Origin: Ephydatia muelleri
Taxonomy: Eukaryota; Porifera; Demospongiae; Spongillida; Spongillidae
Length of the DNA: 64,000 nt
Reading direction: 5' to 3'
NCBI GenBank assembly: GCA_013339895.1
Contig: JABACO010000003.1
Location: 765,635-829,634 of the forward strand
Under the pieces are notes generated by a model. That model was not told the DNA's origin and made no database searches. It saw only the letters and a program-made list of their open reading frames with translations. The position numbers and the translations under genes are program-made. Below, one piece after another: positions 43,199 through 53,501 of the stretch (the stretch's first letter is position 1; the number at the start of each line of letters is the position of its first letter).

Positions 43199-46100
43199 TT
43201 ATCCAGGTGCAAGCATCCAAACAGCATATTTCATGTCAGTTTTCATTACACTGACATGAACCAAAGATGCTGTAATTACACGGTTTTGCGATGTTGAGCA
43301 TTCATTTTGCCATGTTTGTCCTGCACGTGTAACAAAGCTGCAGCAGACGACTCTCCAATCTTTGTCCAATGCTTTGACCAGTTCCCCATAAGATGCATTC
43401 AATGCCATGCATAGCCATATTTGAAACATTTGCCTTTTGCACTCTTTAAAGTCATCTTTGAATGTGTGTGAGATTGCATCCAACTGGTTTGCATCTATGT
43501 CGAGCTGCAGACCTAATCCATACCAGTCACTAACTGGAAGGTATTCAAGAATCCTCAGAGTAGGTCTCTCTAAATAATTAAATGAGCCAATAATTGCACA
43601 TTCATTAGTGCACCACATCATAGACTTCTAGTTGCAATACTATATACATAAAGAGGTTTTATTATGCACTTCCCAGTACACATGATATAAATTGATCACA
43701 GTATATTACAATCATTTCAATTATTAAAATTATTACTGAATAAAACATAGACATGTTGAATTTAACATTTACGTGCACAGCCAAACACTAGCTAGTCGTG
43801 ATTATCGTTGATCAGAATACACAGGGGAAACATTAATATTTGGTCAGTTTCCGAGAAAATGAGCCTTCGCTATATATAAATAAAAGTTATAAAATTCATT
43901 CACGTTTGAATCGCTATAACTTCCGAACGGTACATGCCATCAACATCCTATTTTCAACACTTCATACCACACCATTGCTGTGGCAGAATATGTTTTGGGT
44001 CTTGCACTTGCTCCTTGCCAGTATTGCAACGTTCGATACCCCACCGGGTTCAAACCCGCCATAACTTTCTGTAGGAGTAATCAAATCGCTTCAAATTCGG
44101 TTTGTAGGTGGAGAGGTCCTATATCTATCTATTTGTTCTGTTCGTTAATTTTTATGCAATCCGTTACGGAGATACAGTTGAACAAACTACGTGCACATTT
44201 TCGCGCTCGTTTCGCGCCAATGATTTGGGCAAATTGCGCTCCGCTCAATGTATGGGTAGGCGGGGATTATTACATTGGCGCGAATCAAGCGGGAAAACGT
44301 GCACGTAGTTTATTCAACTGTATCTCCGTAACAGATGGCATAAAAATTAACGAACAGAACAAATCGATAGGTATAGGACCTCTCTATCTACATACCGAAT
44401 TTGAAGCGATTTGATTACTCCTGCCGAAAGTTATGACGGGTTCATACCTTGTGGGGTATCGGACGTTGCAATACAGGCACGGAGCAAGTGCAAGACCCCA
44501 AAACGTATTTTACTGTAGAGAAATGGTGTAGTATGAAGTGTTGAAAATAGGAAGTCAATGGCGTGTACCGTTCGGAAGTTATAGCGATTCAAACGTGAAT
44601 GATTTTTATAACTTTTATATATATATAGCGAAGGCTCATTTTCTCGGAAACTGACCCATTTATACATTACCATCTGGAGTAATTTTGTCCACGGTTGAGT
44701 CCATCATTGACTGTGTATTGGATTTCTCTAATGTGTCGAATAAGTCAAAGGTTACCGACTTCATGTACAAATAAGGATATTACAAACCTTTAGAGTAATG
44801 GCGTAAAAGAATGTCTTTCACTCCCTCATCTTTACCTAGTCCATTCAAGAACTTCTGTAGGTCTTGGATATGCTTATTTTTTTCAAGAAGCTATAGGGAC
44901 ATTGGATAATGTAAAGTAAATATGAACACAACCAGCCCTTACCATAGAGTGATGTTTTTCTAATTCACTGCGGTACTATAATGCCATTACTGATAATTTC
45001 ATACATAAAACATAAAATATTTCTTACTTTGTTGCACTTTCTCCTCAAGTCAGCAATTTCATCGCACAACTGTGCATTGTGTGTCACAAGAGTTTTCATT
45101 TTTCTCGCCTGCTCAATGGCATGCCTTTGTGCTTGCAGCAGACTACATACATGTAATGAGTACAAATAACACACATTATCGTTGAAAAAAAGAATATAAA
45201 TTATATACACTACAACGCACATTGATACAGCTGTATCTACTGTTTTGGAATCTTTTGCACCCATACATGCTTTAATATTCAATACACAGTGTAAACAGGT
45301 AATTTAAAAGGATAAGTGAGTGAATGCCATTGAAAGATGTGAGGGCAAATGTGCATGACAATGAGTTGCATTTATCAAAGCCGAAAGTGTCAAATATACT
45401 AGAACTGCAATATACTGTCATAGTGCATCGTTTCTGTACGACTCGCGGTCCGACAAATCTCCTCAAAACGTACACTTTGTATTCATTTATTAAATCGAAT
45501 CAATTTTTACTTCTGCTTTTTCAGCGTGTGTTAAATTATACACCCAGGATTTGGTGTATTTGTGTATTGCCCGCGTCAAACGGTATTCAGGAAGGCAATA
45601 CATATACAAAAACGAACGAGAATGTGCCTAAAGAATATTTTTAACAATATATATTTAGCATTATGCAAACGATTGCACACAATAAAGGTGCATATGGGAT
45701 CGTTTCCGCGAAAAGGAACTAGTGCAGTGCATACATGTTAAAGTACGCGCAATACAAATACAAAGCTTTCGTTGAAATATATGGCTAATTAAAAATTCAA
45801 ATTCCATGACAGATACTCTGATCCTCAGTGCGTAAGAAGCAATGTGTAGAGGACTTTCAGACTTCTAGAATATCAAAAATGTGAAATCTTGAAAATCATG
45901 AGTTAGGGCCTTTTTCGCGGAAACGATTCCATACGTATTCTACTGAACTGAACTGGATTACAATTAGTGAAATGATTTTCAAGTTGAGGCATACCTGCAT
46001 CATTACATATTTCATTTTCGTAATGATCTCACAAGACAAACAAAAATTAAATAATGATAGTGTAAAAGCAATATTGAAACAGTATGTACATTGTAAAACA

Positions 46101-47547
46101 AATCCATGTTTAATTTGCTGATACGAAAGTAATATTTGTAATCATGATTAGGCGGGTCGTCATATTCACAATTGGAAGAGGTTATAATCCTTCAAGCATA
46201 TCCTAAATGAAACAGTTGTATTGCTTACCCATCAATAATCGCAGCATACCCAAACACACCGATAACTCTTTCTCGACTGACGGGATCATGGCTCGTTTGC
46301 GAGGATGCTTCATGCGGCCTGTCATCCGCCTTAAGGAGGAGATGGATGGGATCAATTGTGGAACGATCGCAGCCAAATTCTGACACTAATACTTCCACGG
46401 CATCCTGCCTACAACTCAGTGCAGCCGTCTGTAATGGCGTGATGCCGTAAGCATTGATGGCCTCGACGCTGGAGCCGCCCTGGATCAAAGCTCTGATAGT
46501 GCTCACGTGCCCCTCCTCACATGCCAGATGCAGGGGCGTGTTCCTATTGGCGTCTAAAACGTCCACCGGACACTTTGCAATGAGCTCTTCGACAGCTCTG
46601 CTCCTACCAAACTTTGCAGCCAAATGTAAAGGGGTGTGGCTGGTGACATCACGTGCAAATGCATCGCACCGGTGGGCATGTAGGAGATCTCGTACCACCT
46701 CTTCGTGCCCATTTCTAGACGCACTGTGGAGAGCCGCTTCCGCTCCGGATCCCTTCGAGTTTGGGTCCGCTTCGCATTCCCCTACAAGAAAGTTTACAAC
46801 ACTTCTGTGACCGTTCGATGCGGCCAAATGGAGACACGCATTGCCGCTTGTGTCCCGTGAAGTCATATCCGCACCGCAGTCATGCAAGACCCTCGCCACG
46901 TCCACATGGCCTTGTTCACAGGCATAGTGGGCTGGCGTCTTCCCAAACGAGTCCATGCTGTTCACATCGCACTTGAATATCTGCCCAGACAAATGTTCAA
47001 AGGACATCAGAAGAGAGGCAGTGGCGCTACTTTGCTGCAAAGAGAGAGAGTTCCTTTTAGCGACCAACAGCTTCACGATCTCCACGTGGCCTCCTAAGCA
47101 TGCCAGATGGAGGCAGCTTTGCTCTTTGGAGTTCTTTAAGTTCGGGTCCCAGCACTGTTCCGTTAGGAAGAGTTTCACTATATCCATGTGCCCATTGAAC
47201 GTAGCGACGTGGAGAGCTGTGTCGCCATTGTTATCACCCAGAAGCTTCACACTCCTTCTGTCGTCGCTGCTCAGAGACTGTAGAAGCAACCGAACGAGAG
47301 GCGCGCTCCCCAGTTGTGCGGCCGCGTGGAGGGCGGTGAAACCTTTGCTTCCAGGGGCCAGAATGTTCGCTCCAAGCCTGATCAATCTTCCCGCAACTCG
47401 GGGAAGGTCTTCGTAACAGGCTATATGCAACGATGTGTTGCCGCTTGCATTCTTGCAGTTGACGGACACACCAGGCGCCAACACGAGGCTTCCTGATCCA
47501 CTCTTGACGGCCTCCAGAAATGCCGCTTCGGCTGACGTGTTGTCCAT
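43199..47547 (-). CDS. Ankyrin repeat - coiled coil - Death domain protein (5 exons, ~654 aa)
   Basis: Exons on the minus strand: 47547-46229, 45142-45028, 44890-44788, 44727-44671, 43569-43199. All borders are GT/AG and codon phases agree at every junction (2, 0, 1, 1). Exon 1 encodes about ten ankyrin repeats, for example GNTSLHIACYEDLP, GDTALHVATFNGHMDIVKLF and HTPLHLAAKFGRSRAVEELI. Exons 2-3 encode a heptad-like coiled coil (AQLCDEIADLRRKCNK then LLEKNKHIQDLQKFLNGL). Exon 5 encodes a Death-domain pattern: YLPVSDWYGLGLQLDI..., KECKRQMFQIWL, then YGELVKALDK. Ankyrin plus Death is known in apoptosis and immune adaptors, so a scaffold or adaptor role in the cytosol is inferred. The part after the Death domain is unusual and may include a missed splice. 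A TATA-like box lies 24 bp before the ATG. Intron 1 and intron 4 contain mobile elements. Confidence 0.75.
43837..44662. mobile_element. Long foldback element 3 (~826 bp), in intron 4 of the Death-domain gene
   Basis: The ends are TTTGGTCAGTTTCCGAGAAAA and its complement near 44662. The arms of about 400 bp include CGCTATAACTTCCGAACGG and TCAAATCGCTTCAAATTCGG. The core 44090-44415 is nearly identical, in inverted orientation, to 7005-7320. Its right end is only about 8 bp from the splice donor of exon 4. Open frames inside are mirror-image artefacts. Confidence 0.85.
45692..45934. mobile_element. Short MITE (~240 bp) in intron 1 of the Death-domain gene
   Basis: The terminal inverted repeats GGGATCGTTTCCGCGAAAA / TTTTTCGCGGAAACGATTCC are followed by a unique inside. 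The inverted duplicate at the left end of the window has the empty site (GAATACATATGAACC at 1925-1938), which shows the insertion boundaries and an ATAT-like target. Confidence 0.85.
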
Positions 47548-47570
47548 TATTAAAACACGTCCCTGGGATT

Positions 47571-47578
47571 TATTTATA
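47571..47578 (-). promoter_or_regulatory. TATA-like box of the ankyrin/Death gene
   Basis: TATAAATA on the minus strand ends 23 bp before the ATG at 47547. Transcription would start at or very near the start codon, implying a very short 5' leader, or use of a second start. Confidence 0.4.
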
Positions 47579-47599
47579 CCTTAGGAGTACACAACACTG

Positions 47600-49190
47600 C
47601 TGGTGTCAGCAATTAGGCGTACTTTAGAAGGGTAAAAAAATGTGGTGCTGTGATAGACGGGATGTTTGAGTACACTTGTAAATGCGTAGGTGTGCTGGGT
47701 GATAACACTCGTCCCCTGTCCACCTGATTCTCTCAATTGAACTGGAGTAGCCGACTGAAGAGATCCGACGTAATGGAATGTACCACACGTCGGATTTAAA
47801 TTAAACAAGAAGTCGATACGTCTATAGATAGCAAACATCACTTATTTAATTTATCTGAACCTGCGGCAGCAGGTTCAATATAGGATTGATTGAGGATTGA
47901 TGAATATCATTAAAAAAACTTCACTCACGTCTGGAAGGACAACGGAGAAACGGATCGCTTATCTCTTTGTCGCGATGGAACGAGAACTCAAAGATCTACG
48001 GTTCTACGTTTGTTCCGTGTCATAAAACGGTGTACTTTTAGAGAAACAAACGAATTCCTGTTCTTCGTGCCCAGTCCTAAAATAATTCTTGGTCGTCGTC
48101 GTCGTCGTTGTCTTCTTCTTCCTTAGGAAGGTATAACTCGAGCTACGAACGGTTTTGAATAACGGCAATAGCACCAATATCTTCAGAATTCACCTGCACG
48201 GTGCCCTTTAAGGTCATATAGACATCTACAGCGAGAAGTGCCTCATGCGGTAGAAAGTTCTATATAGGATATGAGGTTTATTTGGTTTAATGAAGTTATT
48301 TTACAGTATGCAGTCCGCACAGCTGTTTGCGGCCCAATGTTTTGTGGACACTAGGTTCGTTTTCCGAAAAATTGAAATGATGATGTCATGCCCTTAACAA
48401 CGACCTTGACAACCGAAGACCTTTGGAACGTGAGCTCACTCAAAAACAGTGATGAAATAAACGCCATTTTAACACCCTACAATGAAAGGAACACCTTTTG
48501 TCTATTTGTGTTGCAAACCACGAGGCGTAGTGAACTTGCTACGGCAAGCTACGGGCCTTGAAAGCGGGTTAGTCTTAGCGTACCTCTTCGATACAGAAGC
48601 GATTCTCCACGCCTGCGACAATAGGAAATGAGAAATAAAGGTTGGTTCGTAAAGGGAACTAAAGGTACTAATAGATATTTGTAATGGTTTGTAGCCACAG
48701 TTTTTTTTTGACAGTGATCAAACATACTAAAAGTAAGTAGTACTCTATACTGGTCAGCGCGTGTCAAAGTGTCTTCATATGCATTAATTCACACTGCTTA
48801 ATTAACTTACCTTTCCTCCAGTACATAACAATGTTTGTTCTGGACTAGTGGAAGCCAGTCTTTTCAGGACCCTTGACGCCATCTTCACCTCCACTTTGGT
48901 AGGTAGAGTACTGCACTCATGCGTATCATAGTCACCTGCCTTAACACCTCTCACATTTCACCATTATGTCCTTCAATAGTGTCTGGACCAAGGGTGGCGC
49001 TGGCTTGAGCTGTTGTGGTTGTATTGGTGAATGCATGAAGTAGCAAGGGCACTTCACCTCACTGCAGTTAAAGAGCATGAACCAATGGACTAAACAATAT
49101 GTACAAACCAGTGCTCTACATGATAGCTCCAGAGGTTGGCACAGTATATTTAAGCAGATAGGACATTGCTATTGTTCTATGATAGCAGGG
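47600..49190. other. Intergenic stretch, no supported gene
   Basis: A GTC/CTT microsatellite lies at about 48088-48122 (GTCGTCGTCGTCGTT then CTTCTTCTTCC). Other frames are short and lack splice or domain support. Confidence 0.4.
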
Positions 49191-49194
49191 TTGT

Positions 49195-49688
49195 TCATGT
49201 TCGAAAGTGTCTGGTGATACAGTGAGTACAGTCTTGGTGGGCTATCTTCCTAATTTCGGAAATGATTTTATGAGGGCTGTTTTTTGCTGGACGGCCTGTT
49301 GTGGGAGTGAGATTCACATGTATGGCTTGTGGTGATCTGGGATTGCAGATCTGAATGAAGATAAATATAGAGGTACACATGTATTAACTTGTTTAGACAT
49401 GTAAGTAATATCACAAACCTGGCATTCCTCAGCAGTGTGTTTCTTCCACTCATAAGGAATTGTACTAACAGTGTAGTGAGAGTGCTGGCATTGTGCTAGA
49501 ATGCTTCCATCCATAACTTGTTTGCATCGATAACAGAATTTTAGTGGGTGAATATTGACAGCATCATTGTGAGTATCAATACCAAATACTAAATGTAAAT
49601 CTGCTGAAAACTCTGTGCATTGGTATGACTGCCTTGCTTTCTTATCCCTAGGTGCCACAAGCAAGCGACCACACACCCTGCATCGCTC
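49195..49688 (-). CDS. RAG1 N-terminal-like zinc-binding protein fragment (2 exons)
   Basis: Exon a, 49688-49419 (270 nt, phase 0/0), begins after the acceptor AACAAAGTTTAG. Exon b is 49350-49195, after the acceptor CTTCATTCAG. The product has CRVCGRLLVA, a hydrophobic segment FSADLHLVFGIDTHNDAVN, then IHPLKFCYRCKQVM, then YEWKKHTAEECQ joined at the splice to ICNPRSP, and later HQDCTHCI. The order Cys-x2-Cys, D..D..IHP..FC..C, W..H....C-x2-C is that of the zinc-binding part of RAG1 upstream of its RING (PF12940 region) and of N-RAG-type sequences in invertebrate mobile elements. The splice itself creates the last Cys-x2-Cys. No RAG1 catalytic core was seen. It may be a host gene or part of a transposon. 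Confidence 0.6.
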
Positions 49689-50234
49689 CTAAACTTTGTT
49701 TACATGTACGTGTTCCATTCAAACCGCACCTATTATTCATAAAATACACACGCCGTGTAAGATGTTAAAAAAAAACTGTGGCTGGTTCTAATCGTTTTAA
49801 ATATGTCTTTTGATCTGTCCTGTTGATGTTTATAACTTGCTTACCGAAAACCTATTGTCGCCCTCTGTGCTACGCACGATCAAAGTACCCCCTCTCAGAT
49901 ACCGCCTCTATCACATGGACGTATAAAAAGGATGCGCGGCTATTAGAGCAATGTTGTGCGTCGTGCGCATAGGTAATTTTATTAACTGCGGTGGTAGGGT
50001 GTACGAAAGAACGAATTAGCTCAAAGCGATGACTTGAAAAAAGCATGAAATGTGGATTACAAAACGTACGATTTATAATGAGCTCATTGAGTAATTTTTT
50101 TTTTACAGCATTCTAAGGTATACCGTAATGTCCAATTATCTGAATTGTGTCCAGCCGCAAACAGGAGTGTCCGAACTGCACGAAATTTATTTGATGTTCC
50201 TATCGCAGTTTAATACTTTGGCTAGTGAAGTTAA

Positions 50235-50790
50235 ATGCCTTCGCGTAATCGAAAGAAGAGATCTAAGCAACGAGCGGAATACCTTCAAAAGCAAGACGAT
50301 ATTTTATCACAAGGAAACAAGGCTAAAGCCCGAGCGCGCTACAAGGCCGATCCCGAAACGAAGAAGGCCTCTGTACGCGACAGCTACAAGGCCGATCCCG
50401 AAAAGAAGGCCTCTGTACGCGACAGCTACAAGGTCGATCCCGAAAAGAAGAAGGCCTCTGTACGCGACAGCTACAAGGCCGATCCCGAAGGCCTCTGTAC
50501 GCGACAGCTACAACGCAGATATTGAATCTAAGCAATCTGCTAAAAGGCAGTGATATCAAGAGGACCTCGAGGAGAACCGTGCTGCTAAAAGGCAGCGATA
50601 TCAAGAGGACGTCGAGGAGAACCGCGCTGCTAAAAGGCAGAAATACGAGGACAATTCAGCTGCCATTAAGGCATCTGAAAGGAATCGGTATTGGAATGAC
50701 CCCGCTGTCCGATTGGCTAAACGTGCTGCCGAGAGGAAGCGGTATCGCAGGGGTCACCGAACTACCACTACCACCCAAAGGTATATCATG
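50235..50790 (+). pseudogene. Basic repeat protein remnant (KADPEKKKASVRDSY type)
   Basis: ATG at 50235 opens PSRNRKKRSKQRAEYLQKQ. Then come four repeats of about 15 residues (YKADPEKKKASVRDS). A deletion of about 8 nt near 50490 shifts the frame to SYNADIESKQSAKRQ, followed by TGA at 50551 where CGA is expected. Repeats of YQEDxEENRAAKRQ and RYWNDPAVRLAKRAAERKRY follow. Such highly charged repeats occur at the N-terminus of helicase/Helitron-like or OTU-like proteins in invertebrate genomes (from memory, not certain). One frameshift and one stop argue for decay. Confidence 0.6.
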
Positions 50791-51547
50791 GCATGTTGTA
50801 TTGCACTAGCATTAAAAAGCTATAGGAAGATGTGCATGCAACATGTGTACAGCACGCATGTAAGGGATCTGCACAAAACCATTCACTTCACATGTAAAGC
50901 ATGCATGGTGACCCAACTGTTCTTTGTGACCTGTCTATTGAATATTGGGGTGTCATCCTTAATCTGATGTACAAAAAGGCTTCCTTATCTGATGTACAAC
51001 GGCAGCCCGCCTGCAACTGTGTATGAATTTAATTGCATTTGCTAGGGTTGAGCAGTAGACCTCAATGGTAGGTGTGTAGTGGCAGAGGAGATAGGGGACA
51101 GAGATAAGGATACCATGCACCCCTTGAAATAGAAATGTACAAATGAGTGAATGAGTGTCGCAAGCTCACTAGTGAAGAAGTGTTGAGGACAAAGTCACTG
51201 TTCCAAATGTCCATTCATCATTGGAGGGGAGGTCATTCCCATGTAAACATTGTTAACACCTTTTAATTTGGAGCATGAACAACTTCCTCCAATTTTCAGC
51301 ACAATGGCACCTTTGGGGGGTCATGAGTTATGCAGACCAATCCAGTGAATAGAAATAAAATTGGACCAATAGAATTTTAGCACAGCTGGCAACACACACA
51401 CACACCACACATACACACCACACACACACACACAACCACTCCCCCTTATCTGTGAGGTCATGAATATGTACACCAATTGGTGATGTACCAATGAAATTGG
51501 ACCAATAGAATTATAGCACAGCCGCACACATGTAAAGGCTTTTCATG

Positions 51548-51555
51548 TATAAAAG
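51548..51555 (+). promoter_or_regulatory. TATA-like box before the Pro/Ala repeat ORF
   Basis: TATAAAAG, followed about 50 bp later by AAAAAG|GTAAAAAC...CTCTCTGTCAG, an intron-like segment of 44 bp at 51602-51645. Confidence 0.3.
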
Positions 51556-51645
51556 CGACTCACCTGCCAAATAGTGCACTTTGCTTGCTGAGAACGAAAA
51601 AGGTAAAAACTAAATCCTTGCACTTTGTTTCTATACTCTCTGTCA

Positions 51646-52300
51646 GATGCAGTGCTGCCCCCCTACCGTTCACCGCCAGCAGTAGCAGCGCTGCCCCCAC
51701 CGCCACCAGCAGCAGAGCTGCTCTCACCGCCACCAGCAGCAGAGCTGCCCTCACCGCCACCAGCAGCAGAGCTGCCCTCACCGCCACCAGCAGCAGAGCT
51801 GCCCTCACCGCCACCACCAGCAGCAGCAATAGCAGAGCTGCCCCCACCGCCACCAGCAGCAGAGCTGCCCCCACCGCCAGGGGTAGCAGCAGAGCTGCCC
51901 CCACCGCCACCAGCAGCAGAGCTGCCCCCACCGTCACCAGCAGCAGAGCTGCCCCCACCGCCACCAGCAGCAGAGCTGCCCCCACCGCCACCAGCAGCAG
52001 AGCTGCCCCCACCGCCACCAGCAGCAGAGCTGCCCCCACCGCCACCAGCAGCAGAGCTGCCCTCACCGCCACCAGCAGCAGCGCTGCCCCCACCGCCACC
52101 AGCAGCAGCAGCAGCAGAAGCAGCAGGAGCACCACTACAGTATTGGCACCAGTGCCCCCACCACCACTTCGCCTGCTGCCACCCTGGCCGCTGCCACCAC
52201 CACCCGCATGGCTCCCATGGCCTGAACCAGGCTGCCGAGGTCAGAGACAAGGCTGGGGGAGAGGATGAGGACAAGCCAGGGGAACCGTACAGTACATTAA
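51646..52300 (+). CDS. Pro/Ala-rich repeat ORF (PPPPPAAEL), doubtful gene
   Basis: A 24-bp GC-rich unit (GCCCCCACCGCCACCAGCAG plus CAGA) repeats about 17 times with indels of whole triplets. All repeat indels preserve frame, and the frames on both strands stay open: PPPPPAAEL, TATSSRAAP, and minus GGGGGSSAAG. After the repeat the first frame continues as HQCPHHHFACCHPGRCHHHP then EVRDKAGGEDEDKPGEP to about 52300. A promoter-like box and short intron lie upstream, but the frame lacks an ATG after the acceptor. It may be coding or a simple minisatellite. Confidence 0.3.
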
Positions 52301-52419
52301 AAATTCATATACTTATAATTTCAATTATTAAATTTTTTAACCTCCCTCCCTTCGAAAATTAAAATGAATTTGTGACAACATTTAAAGACGCGCTACTACG
52401 ACAGAGGAAAAAACTAATG

Positions 52420-52720
52420 AAACAAGTAAATAAAAACATTCTCTAACGAGAAAGTTGTTGGTATATAGGATTGACCAATGGTGGTGTAAAAAGCATGGAA
52501 ACAAGAGTGACAGAAATTTGACTGGAAAATTGAAATAGGCCTATATTTAGCACACTAACGTTGTAACAGTACATGCCTGAGTAATGGGCTAAATATAGGC
52601 CTATTTCAATTTTCCAGTCAAATTTATGTCACTCTTGTTTCCATGCTTTTTACACCACCATTGGTCAATCCTATATACCAACAACTTTCTTGTTAGAGAA
52701 TGTTTTTATTTACTTGTATC
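52420..52720. mobile_element. Palindromic MITE, arms ~120 bp
   Basis: The left arm AAGTAAATAAAAACATTCTC ... TAGGCCTATATTTAGC (52422-52552) and right arm GCTAAATATAGGCCTA ... GAGAATGTTTTTATTTACTT (52588-52718) pair almost perfectly, with a loop of about 35 bp. There is no coding content. Confidence 0.85.
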
Positions 52721-53039
52721 TTATTCTTTCATTCTCGCTAGTCGTTTTGGCTACTGTACTCCAGCTCGATTGAGAATCAGCTGACATCAAATAGTATATT
52801 CCATTCTATGTGAATTCGTGAAAGCGATCCAATTGAAGAAAACCCAGCAACAACAATAGAAGGATCACGACATGTATAACTGAAAGCCGCCTGCGGAGCC
52901 CAAGTCAATATGCAATCAAATGATTACAAAAATGCATGGTAAATTGATATATAGCTAGGTTTAAAAGTCAGCATTACAACGAAGTTCAAATAGGAAGAAG
53001 TTTTGATTTTAATATTTGTTTATTAATAGTAAATGTAAT

Positions 53040-53420
53040 TGTGTCATATTCAAGTGCCCAGAAATCAAATATTTTACCTTTAATAACTCTGCAAGAGTTT
53101 GTTTTAAAAAAAGTAGTTGTAGTCAAGTAACGAAAGTTCTATTAGCTATCATTGCAATTGTGACTGGAATATGGTGATTACTTAATTTGAATGACTCAGT
53201 TTGAATACAATGATGTATATTGAAATGTAATAAAATATAGCGAGTAGGATATCGGTACATATATCATGTGATTGTTTCGCATCCAATTTATTTAGATTAA
53301 TTTTAGTTGATCATAAGGTTTTGTTTTATGTTACAATTTCCCCATGTCACTATTACATTTAGCAAACTGGATTTAGTTATCAAAGAATTTTCCTTGATTG
53401 TGGGACGCTATGCAGTTTGA
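53040..53420. repeat. Dispersed AT-rich repeat, copy near 8.6 kb
   Basis: See 8590-8830 for the matching blocks. The right part (53361-53410) matches 1376-1432. Confidence 0.5.
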
Positions 53421-53501
53421 TCTCAATTTAAAACAAAAGTAATTTTAAAACATCTGAAATAAACTCATCAGAAAATTTTTTTACAGAAATAAAAGGAAAC
53501 G

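Noticed and set aside
46454-47416. Plus-strand open frames over the ankyrin exon
   Set aside because: They are antisense shadows of the conserved ankyrin frame; no domain or splice support.
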